This document shows positions 43,638 to 50,620 of a stretch of 50,620 bases of DNA, in pieces; the stretch's first letter is position 1; every line of letters begins with the position of its first letter. Location of the stretch: positions 867,999-918,618 of the forward strand of contig BFEA01000076.1 in assembly GCA_003427395.1 (NCBI GenBank), in the 5' to 3' direction. This DNA comes from Chara braunii (lineage: Eukaryota > Streptophyta > Charophyceae > Charales > Characeae). The position numbers and the translations under genes were made by a program. A model generated the notes under the pieces. That model was given only the letters and a program-made list of their open reading frames with translations. It did not search any database and was not told the origin of the DNA.

Positions 43638-44891
43638 ACATGAAGATCAATCAGAGAAAAGAAGAACTCCTAGCCGGAGCGGCAATTCATTTGGACTGGA
43701 GAGTAGTCAAAACGACAAAAAATAAAAGATCAGAGAGATTTGATTCAGCCACACAGTCTGGACCGACTACATATGGGGTCCTCTCAAGCCTAGCCGGCCT
43801 CAGCTCCGTGAAGACATAGCAAATCAGATTCAAAGTGTACTACGTAATGCAAGAAAGAATTGAGTGGTGCTCAAGGTGCGAGTCAGAAGGCGGATCATGC
43901 GGTGAAGCCTGATAAAACATCTCAGCGGAGATCCCCTCCGCGACGAGTGTCCTGGTCCGAAAGCATAAAGTCCGCGTTCCAATCAGATCGGGCAAGGTAA
44001 CTGACGTCAACAGATTTGGCCTGAGGGGCCCTTCTTGTTTGGGCCTGGTCCCATTGAGTCCCAAACGGTCCCAGTGGAGTCAGAACCGGGTCACAACCAA
44101 CAAGAGTTGTCCCTACCGAATTGAAAAAAATGAAATTTTGCCCCAGAAAAAACCTATAGACTACAACCGTTCAGAATGAAATAGATAAAGCACTGTAGAA
44201 AGATATATCATGGCACACAAGATACTCCATCCATTCACTCATCAGGCGAGTAAGCAGTTCACGCACTTCATGCAAGATCAAGACTATGGAGGATGAAAGA
44301 AGAACCCAAAAAACCCCAACAGGCAGTCAATTCGATGCACACACACATGGGCACCCTGGCGGCACGACACTTACCTGAGTGGCCGGGCTCTTGAGATGAA
44401 AGAACTAATCCCCTCTCACCGCCTGACCCAATTAGCATCCTCTACACTAGTGTCCTATCATCTAGGAGGGTCAACATCTACCCCAAAGTACAAAGCCGGA
44501 TCCCCCGTCGATGTTGAAGATCAAAGCAGCAACTTGCAGTCCGTAGGTGCAGATACGGCTGCCACCCTCAAGCTCACCTGACTTGAGGGGAGCCCTAAAG
44601 TCACTCCTCGTCTTTCTTGAAGTCCAGATTCAAGTTGTATGTTCCCTTCATTGTCGCCTCTCTCAAGTTGCATCATGAAGTCCCACCTTGTGTCTCGCCA
44701 CCACAACATGCACTCAAGCAACCTGGCCGGGTCTAGTGTCGGCCCTACACGGCCCTGCCAGGTGGGGGCAGCTTCCCTTACCACACTGCCCCACTTAACC
44801 CTAACTTCCGCCCTAACCCTAAGTGGTTAGCCCTTACCACTAGGGTTAGGGTTATGGCAGCAAAGTAAACTCTCACCAGCAAGTAGAATCC
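43638..44891 (-). other. E4 5' leader between PBS and gag
   Basis: No supported ORF. A CT-rich run lies at 43555-43590. A hairpin of CCCTAA-containing arms lies at 44811-44850. Normal position for the untranslated leader and packaging region. Confidence 0.65.
44811..44850. repeat. Hairpin with CCCTAA repeats
   Basis: CCCTAACCCTAAGTGGT pairs with ACCACTAGGGTTAGGG apart from one bulged base. Two CCCTAA hexamers per arm. Confidence 0.85.
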
Positions 44892-44903
44892 GCTCCGATA
44901 CCA
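44892..44903 (-). promoter_or_regulatory. E4 primer-binding site, initiator tRNA-Met type
   Basis: On the minus strand TGGTATCGGAGC, one base inside the 5' LTR. Plant retroelements primed by initiator tRNA-Met use TGGTATCAGAGC; one base differs. Confidence 0.88.
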
Positions 44904-44904
44904 A

Positions 44905-46240
44905 TGTTACGATCCTGGCCAATTTCGAAGTATACAAACATCAGAAGTACAATGCCATCCAATTGCAAAAAGAAATTAATGAACTTGAGAGGAGAGAGAG
45001 GGAAAGAAGAAGAAGAAGTAAGAAAGAAGAAGAAGATGATGTACTCCAGCATAGACCAATGACAAGGCTCTTCTTCCTCGCCAACCAATTTCCTCCTCCT
45101 TATCTCCTCCCCTCTTATTCACACAAGAAATAACAATAATAATGTTTATGGCTGAACCAGAATCAATGTCCGAATCCCACTTCTACTGCAGGCACAACAT
45201 GAGGTCCACCATAGCCATGGCCACCCTTCCTCTTCCTCTACATACAGGCCGAGGCTATGGCGGAGTACTGAGGGCTCTCCCTCCTGTCCAAAGGACAACC
45301 CAAAGCAGCTATGTCGCTGCCCTTCTGTNCCCAGGTCAACTCCCTGCAGCTATGCCGCTGCCTACTCAACCGCCATGCCTGACTCTGCCCCGAGCTTCCT
45401 TGATGCGGCACTACCCCCACTGGGACCTTCCAGATGCAGCGCCTAACAAGGTGATGTGGATGGTGTCTGCCATAGCCAGGTAAGTACCCCGCCACTCTCC
45501 TCCTTGGTCCCCTTCTCCCTCCTCCTCCTACCGGTAGAGCTCCACCATAGCCAAGGTGGAAGCTTCCGGCTTCTTCCTCCCAGCAGCGCTGTAGTACCCA
45601 GCGCCACTCCAGCCAGCGCTCCAGCAGCGTGTCGCCAAACTTGCACACTGAAGAATGAGGCCGAGCTCTTGCCTCGGCCTCTTGATATAGCGGGCCTGCT
45701 TGCCTCTTGGGCGGTGACTTCCAGGCCACTCGGCCTCCCAAGCAACCGGTACCTCCTCCTTTTCGGAGGGAAACATCATTGCAGACTCTGATATTGCCCA
45801 TACAGGCTCCTGACTCAGACTGTATGGACTGGTACCGGCCTAGACCTAGCCTACCGCTACTGGGCCTCTAAAAATGCCAACTTTGTCTTCTTCTGCTCGG
45901 CCTCGAGTACCCGGCACATCTACTGCTACTGGGTGCGGTACCGGCCTACCTGCTACTTGAGTGTTTTAACTGCTCCAAGTGCCTCGGGCCCCTGCCTCCG
46001 CTATTTGAGTAACCCTCAATGCCACGGCCGCAGGTAAGTACCGGCCCTACGGGCCTGCCAAACAAGCAAGTACCCTTGTGGGTCACACACACTCATGCCG
46101 ACAAGCACTCAGACAGGCACGCACACATACAGACTTAGAAAACACAGCAGAATGCTGGAATCTCAGCAAGGCATCCATTCCATCGGCAGAACTTCAGAAA
46201 TCAGCAGTGTTCTCAGTCTGTTTTATGGCCGGTCATTACA
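44905..46240 (-). repeat. E4 5' LTR, intact
   Basis: 1336 bp, TGTAATGACC...GATCGTAACA on the minus strand. Collinear with the split 3' LTR, with a 15-base difference at the PLE insertion region and one N at 45329. Uninterrupted, so it shows the empty-site state of the PLE insertion. Confidence 0.93.
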
Positions 46241-46660
46241 TGTGTGAGTATGCCCTGAGTCTCCCTTGACAGTGCGACAGGAGAGCAGAAAACTAATAAC
46301 ACTGGAAAGGAGCAAATAACAAACATTAAAAAAAAGACAAAAAAAAGCAAATAACAAACATTAGATTTCCTGCAAAACAATACAGCGGTAGAATCCTCGA
46401 TGAAAAATGGACATGCCCTTCACCAACAGTGTCACTGCGGTTAAACCACCAGTCCATCCACAGCTAAATTGATGCACCACACGATGCATTTTGCCGAAGC
46501 CTAAAAGTGAATGGCACCGGCCATTGGAAAACTCAAGACAGTACCGGTAGAGTCCTCTGCACGATTGAAAAGTCTGGGCTCCCCACAGACATCCTGTGGC
46601 CCCGAAATGTGCTGTTCATCCGCCGTTGCTCTACCGGCCCTCGGCTGAACAGGAACAGAA
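46241..46660. other. Short spacer between E4 and the U6-like sequence
   Basis: Begins with the E4 target duplication TGTG. No gene seen. A-rich runs near 46328-46346. Confidence 0.6.
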
Positions 46661-46751
46661 CGTGAATTGACATCTGTTAAAATTGGAATAATACAGAGAA
46701 GATTAGCATGGCCCCTGCGCAAGGATGGACCCCAAAATCGACAAATGGTCC
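46661..46751 (+). ncRNA. U6: U6 spliceosomal snRNA-like sequence (probable pseudogene)
   Basis: From 46691 to 46726 the sequence matches canonical U6 exactly, including the ACAGAGA box and the GCATGGCCCCTGCGCAAGG region. Upstream GACATCTGTTAAAATTGG resembles the plant GACATCCGATAAAATTGG. Downstream AAATCGACAAATGGTCC resembles the 3' end. The 5' stem-loop is degraded, no T-run terminator follows directly, and no clear plant U6 upstream element or TATA box is visible. U6 pairs with the 5' splice site and U2 in the spliceosome. A retro-copied or decayed gene is most likely. Confidence 0.85.
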
Positions 46752-46817
46752 CATGACATACTAGGAGGCAGATTGAGTACAGACAGCGCTCAGAGAAGCA
46801 CTTCGCAGGTACTTCGC

Positions 46818-46833
46818 TTTTTTTTTTTTTTTT
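46818..46833. repeat. T-run after U6-like sequence
   Basis: Sixteen T bases about 65 bp beyond the U6-like 3' end. Too far to be the normal Pol III terminator. Confidence 0.9.
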
Positions 46834-46855
46834 ACAAATTTCTCAAAAAAAAAAT

Positions 46856-47471
46856 TGGACCATTTCTGGGCTCTTTCCATATAGGAAAGAGCTTGCTGCC
46901 TGGGCTCTCATTCAGGCACTTGCCATGCGGCAGCGCTGCTGGAGCAATTGCTTGCGGGCTGCTGAGCGCTAAGGGCAAGGTGCTGCGCGCGTGTGGTCGT
47001 GCAGGAAGCAGGGCGCTGCCCTCAGCAGCGCCATAGCCCAGCCTCCATAGCTGGCTGGGGCTTGGACTACAGTGAGGCGCACAGGTGGTCTTCGGGCGTA
47101 GAGAGGGAAGACGTGGGTGTAAGTCAGGGGAGAGAGAAGGATGATGATGATGATGATGTGAGGGCACAAACCTGGTATTGGCGATGGTCTGCATTGGGCG
47201 ACATCTTCAAGTGCGTCGTTGGCTGCTGACGTCAATAGTTGCATTGTCAATTGGTAGGCAGACAGTAGCTGTGTAGGAAGTAGGCTGCGCGCCGAGCGCC
47301 AAGTAGGGATAAGGGACTGGACTCTCATCGACATTGGTTTTCAGTGTTACGAATCTCAATTGGTCTTATATTGGTGCAATGTCGCTTTCTGGACACTGAG
47401 ATACTATCTGGCTTTCAATGTGATTGTGCATTCTGGATATTGTCATCTCGCTGTAGCTCATTTTCCTTGCA
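46856..47471 (+). repeat. Solo LTR 1, related to E3 LTR family
   Basis: TGGACCATTTC...TTTTCCTTGCA with AAAT on both sides (46852-46855, 47472-47475). The 3' half parallels the E3 LTR: a CGACATTGGTTTT-like phrase, a CACTGAGATACTATCTGGC region and the identical ATTTTCCTTGCA end. Contains a GAT trinucleotide run (about 47141-47158). No internal region: typical of LTR-LTR recombination. Confidence 0.7.
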
Positions 47472-47475
47472 AAAT

Positions 47476-47982
47476 TGTCTGTTAGTGAAAATCTTGCTTC
47501 CTTTGCTGCTCCAGATTATTTTGAAATTCTTGCGTCTGTGCGTGCAAAGGATTCTACTTGGTTCATTTGTCACAACTGCACTTGTTTCCAAAAAATCTCT
47601 AACATTGCTTCCTTCAGTCCTCTGCAACCTGAGTTTCGCGTGATAACAATTTGAAATTTTGTCCAGACTATCTTTTGCAAGTTTTTTTTCTCCTTTCTTG
47701 TACCATGTGACAAGTAATAAACCATCGATGAATCGCTTTCCACAAATGAGGTTCATTTCCTGTCCCAATGATTTCACGAATCTGGTGCCCGCATACATGC
47801 AGACAAGGCATGCTAGCGTGGGGCTGACGTGTCCTCCCATTGGGATTCCAGTGTCCTGCTTCAATATATTCTCCCATAGATTAAAAAAATACATTATCCA
47901 GGAGGAAACTTACCAACTTCTCCAGGTCCGATAGTCGGACTGATTTCCAACCCCCTTCTCCTGAGGCTTTATTAAATTTCAC
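47476..47982 (-). pseudogene. PLE-D RT palm, distal part, catalytic site mutated
   Basis: DTGIPMGGHVSPTLACLVC is motif B. GKRFIDGLLLVTW replaces the YxDD catalytic pair by FIDG, losing the second Asp. Upstream KFNKASGEGGWKSVRLSDL joins by a one-base slip near 47890. Downstream ends SKIFTNRQFCKENEL near the solo LTR 1 edge. Confidence 0.85.
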
Positions 47983-47983
47983 C

Positions 47984-49067
47984 TGCAAGGAATATGACTG
48001 GGAACAATATAGAGAAAACCAAGTTGCGAAATCACACAGATGTCCAGGTAGTCGTGTACAAGCAGAGAGCACAAATGCACCGTGATCCCATCCAAATAAG
48101 AGCAACAGAATGAAGCAATGAGAAAATGTTCATGCCCTCAGGCCACACCAACACAGTATCCAAAGTCGCTCCTCTCTGTCTGGCGCCCAGCACCCAGCCT
48201 ACACTACCTGACTACTATCCTACCTACATCAGAATTCTCGCAACAGGCTCACTTCGACTCTCAAAGACCAGTGTACATGACGTCAACACCATAGCTGACC
48301 TCTTCCATGTACCAGGTACGTATCTCACTTCCCCTCATCAGACCCTGTCCACCCAGTCTCGCTCCTTCCAAAAGACCACCGATCGCCCGCCCAAGCCCTG
48401 GTGCCCTGCAGCCCGACTATGGCTGCTTGTGCTCCGCTGCCCAGCGGCGCCCCACTTCACCACACACGCGCTCTGGCCTCAGCGCAGCACGCAGCCTCTA
48501 ACGCAGCAGCGTGACCGCAATGCCCGCATGGGCCAGAATACCAGACACTGACTGCCCTCCTTCCTATATGGAAGTGGAAGCCTCTGCTTGGCTGCATGTG
48601 GCCTGGCTGGAAGCTTCCAGTAGCTTCCGGTTGGGTCGCAGTACCGGCGCCCAGGGCCCGTGTTACAGTTGAGGGCCTGGGCCCTTTACAGTTGGGCACG
48701 GCCTGAGTCTCCAGACTTGGGCCGTTTCCTGCATTTGCACAGGACCCGGGGTATGTATGTCGACAGAGCTGCTTTTGTGTAGGCCTGTCGCCACTTTGTG
48801 ATGTGTCGGCCCTGCATTGTGTATGTGCCCAGGTGCAACTGCCAAGGCCTGGGCCAACTATATGACGCAGCTTGGTGAGGCTCACGCGTCCACTCAACCA
48901 ACTGGCAGGCTGCCACAGCCTGAATACCCACATATGAAAATGTCAAAATTTGGCCTCTGAGGAATATTCAGCCCCGCCTTCACTTAGGGCGGGCACTCGG
49001 TTTGCTGGGGTCCTCTGCCCAGAACATGTGTATGTCTTACAGGGGCCCCGTGAGGGCTCGTTCCTCA
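47984..49067 (-). repeat. Solo LTR 2 inserted in PLE-D RT
   Basis: On the minus strand TGAGGAACG...ATTCCTTGCA, flanked by GGTG (49068-49071 and 47980-47983). Its order of motifs follows the E3 LTR: an AAGCAGCCATAG-like phrase, GTTGACGTCA, GGCGCCAGA, CTCTTATTTGG, CACGACTACCTGG and the CCTTGCA end. Removing it with one GGTG restores the PLE frame. It also fits a GT-AG intron, but LTR similarity and the duplication favour insertion. Confidence 0.8.
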
Positions 49068-49071
49068 CACC

Positions 49072-49441
49072 CTTTTCCCTCTGATTTTTACCCTTGCCCA
49101 GTAAATCCCACGATTGCGAAATTCGCTCATAATCCATTGCACTGCATGCCTGTTTTCATCGTGGGGAATCATTGTAAACATTTCTTTAATATCGTACGTC
49201 CAGATAAGAATCCCGGAATCTCTCCAAATGCTTTCGACTTTTTTATCAACTCTCCCAATACTTTCGACATTTTAATTAACTCTCCAAAGCTCTGGCTTCA
49301 AATCCTTTGTTGCCTTCATGTTGAAGTGAACATTCTTCATTTTTTCAATCAACAGATTGAGAACTTGAGTTAGTATCGTTATGGCTGATCTCATGGGACT
49401 AAGGTACAAGGGACAAAAGGTCTCTTTTTGTTCACGTCCTT
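49072..49441 (-). pseudogene. PLE-D RT palm, proximal part
   Basis: NKKRPFVPCTLVP (fingers), then after a frame slip ILIWTYDIKEMFTMIPHDE with the motif A Asp and WIMSEFRNRGIYWARVKIRG, which ends at the solo LTR 2 insertion. Homologous to PLE-A KKRPIVPSYLSP and YDIKEMFTHLPHDE. Confidence 0.85.
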
Positions 49442-49513
49442 AAGACGGGTTTTTCAACACCCCTTCACTATGAGTAAGAACTCATAATGAAGGGGTGTTG
49501 AAAAACCAGTCTT
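49442..49513. repeat. Near-perfect 34-bp-arm hairpin in PLE-D
   Basis: 49442-49475 and its reverse complement at 49480-49513 differ at two positions; the loop is AAGA. It replaces the RT segment expected between W...FFNTP and NKKRPFVP. Confidence 0.93.
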
Positions 49514-50260
49514 GGTTCCAGATCGCAATTCTCTGGAACTTCCTTCTTTTGAATTCCTTCTTCATATTTCTGAGAATTTCTGTTTCGCTTTTTTTGATAA
49601 TCTGATAGTCAGCATTTTGGTCAAAAGTCGCCTTCATTTCCTAGCCGTAATGCCAAGTGCATTCAACAAGCGTTTTCCCTGGGTTTCGATCTAGGGGTGA
49701 AAGAACAAGCCCTTTCAAGGAGACTTTTACTCCTTGCACATACTCAACCAACACCTTTCCTTCCTTGTTCGAGATAGAGCCAGTTCGAATTTTAAGGGGA
49801 TTAATTTCATTACATCCCATTTTTGAATGAATCCAGAATTTCTCAGAGGTTGTAAAACAGTATTGCATGCATCCTCGATATCTTTCAAACTACATATCCA
49901 GCTAGGAATAGGCACATTTCTTGAGTTATGCAAGAAAGGATTTATATATCGAATCTCATTCAATCTTACCCGGACGTGCCCGTTTTCACGGGGCAGGTCC
50001 TAGTCATCACATGCACATGTACCTTCTATATTTGCCATGTGTTTGTGGTTATGCAGGAGACTGGCAACTGATCTGAACTTAGTCCAGACCACCCTAATCT
50101 TTTTCTACATCAGGCTACAGAGAGCTTCTGGCTTAACCCTTTCTTCAATCCACTTGCATAATTCATCACAAATTTCCTTCGTTTTAATATCTTCATTGAA
50201 AGGAATTTTGCAGCTAATCGCAAGCGGGGATTAATGCCAACCCCTTTTTTTCGGTTCAGT
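49514..50260 (-). pseudogene. PLE-D RT N-terminal domain
   Basis: RYINPFLHNSRNVPIPSW, DIEDACNTVLQPLRNSGFI, VEYVQGVKVSLKGLVLSPLDRN, plus further upstream VASLLHNHKHMAN and LPRENGHVRVRLNE. These match PLE-A VGDLLHNHKLYA, LPKVNGHVAVKLSE and EYVKGVQQALDGLVRSPLDRN in order. Several frameshifts and stops. Confidence 0.85.
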
Positions 50261-50620
50261 AGACAATACGCCCCTGCGTACCTGCCTCCCGTGTTTATTG
50301 TTCAAACCCCTAATATTATTCAGCATGGCAAACAACTCTTGTGTTTCTGTACGTAGCAGTTCTTTCTTTTCCACAATGCTCGGTTTAGAGAGATTTGACC
50401 TTTGCCTGTCAATATTTGATTTTGCCTTAATTACCGCATAGATAAACCACGTCCCACCCTTCTAAAAGGGCCTTTACCCGATTCAGACCCTGTTCGACGA
50501 AAGCAGCATATTGGGGTCCCTCTGCGTCAAGGGTCACATCCTGGCTTAAGTAAAGACAATGTCAAAGGTCATGGTTGGGCCCTGGACGAACAGTCACCAT
50601 GTTTAGATTTGGAGGTCACA

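Larger units (their letters stand above)
29899..46240 (-). mobile_element. Ty3/gypsy chromovirus E4, minus strand, with PLE nested in its 3' LTR
   Basis: Minus-strand 5' LTR 46240-44905, primer-binding site 44903-44892, leader, gag, protease, RT, RNase H, integrase, chromodomain (to 38639), polypurine tract and 3' LTR (38597 down to 29899). The 3' LTR is interrupted by 7.3 kb of PLE sequence. LTR ends are TGTAATGACC and GATCGTAACA on the minus strand. The element is flanked by TGTG (29895-29898 and 46241-46244; the match extends to TGTGTG). Without the nested insert it is about 9 kb. Confidence 0.93.
47472..50620 (-). mobile_element. PLE-D, diverged Penelope-like element, 5' end outside the window
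   Basis: Minus-strand RT with N-terminal domain, homologous motif by motif to PLE-A but clearly diverged. Interrupted by solo LTR 2 and a hairpin. The GIY-YIG end lies beyond the window, so permuted order cannot be checked. Confidence 0.85.

Noticed and set aside
48126-48551. Plus-strand 141-codon ORF
   Set aside because: Lies wholly in the antisense of solo LTR 2 and shows no domain.

Overview
This is nuclear DNA of a large, repeat-rich streptophyte genome. The best guess is a charophyte alga such as Chara braunii; that is inference from the element families, not proof. About 80% of the window is nested, decayed retroelements. Only one convincing host protein gene (F-box) and one RNA-derived locus (U6-like) are visible. 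There are no bacterial operons, CRISPR arrays or intact tRNA genes.

Layout. (1) 1-6096, minus: LINE with an endonuclease/RT/zinc-finger ORF2, probably ending in the poly-T tract at 1-19. (2) 6141-11187, plus: decayed Ty3/gypsy chromovirus E2 (gag, PR, RT, RNase H, IN, chromodomain), with a possible 3' LTR to about 12457 holding a 31-bp tandem repeat. (3) 13421-21804, plus: chromovirus E3 with two about 0.9-kb LTRs, a 4-bp target duplication and an internal block flipped to the minus strand. (4) 21805-29898: host-like sequence with homopolymers, a minisatellite, (AC)n(GA)n, an F-box gene (25604-27028, minus) and a short mitochondrial atp1-like fragment beside its start. (5) 29899-46240, minus: chromovirus E4 with about 1.34-kb LTRs, an initiator-tRNA-Met-like PBS and gag-pol at 43637-38639. 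Its 3' LTR is split by a 7.3-kb Penelope-like element (PLE) tandem at 30986-38323: a full-length copy A and a 5'-truncated copy B, flanked by an 11-bp duplication. (6) 46661-46751: U6 snRNA-like sequence. (7) 46856-47471 and 47984-49067: two solo LTRs that look related to E3. (8) about 47472-50620, minus: a second, diverged PLE (D) running off the window edge.

The most interesting object is PLE-A/B. Its GIY-YIG module lies N-terminal to the RT (the permuted order of the Chlamys/Naiad PLE groups). A separate upstream ORF encodes an RG-rich, Gln/Asn/Pro-rich, coiled-coil protein, and the copies are in partial head-to-tail tandem. A second theme is that several breaks in elements coincide with palindromes or inverted copies (6097-6140, 16381-19375, 43057-43078, 49442-49513), suggesting fold-back or template-switch events. 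Element boundaries with TG...CA ends and target duplications were read directly. Alignment identities and phylogeny could not be computed here.
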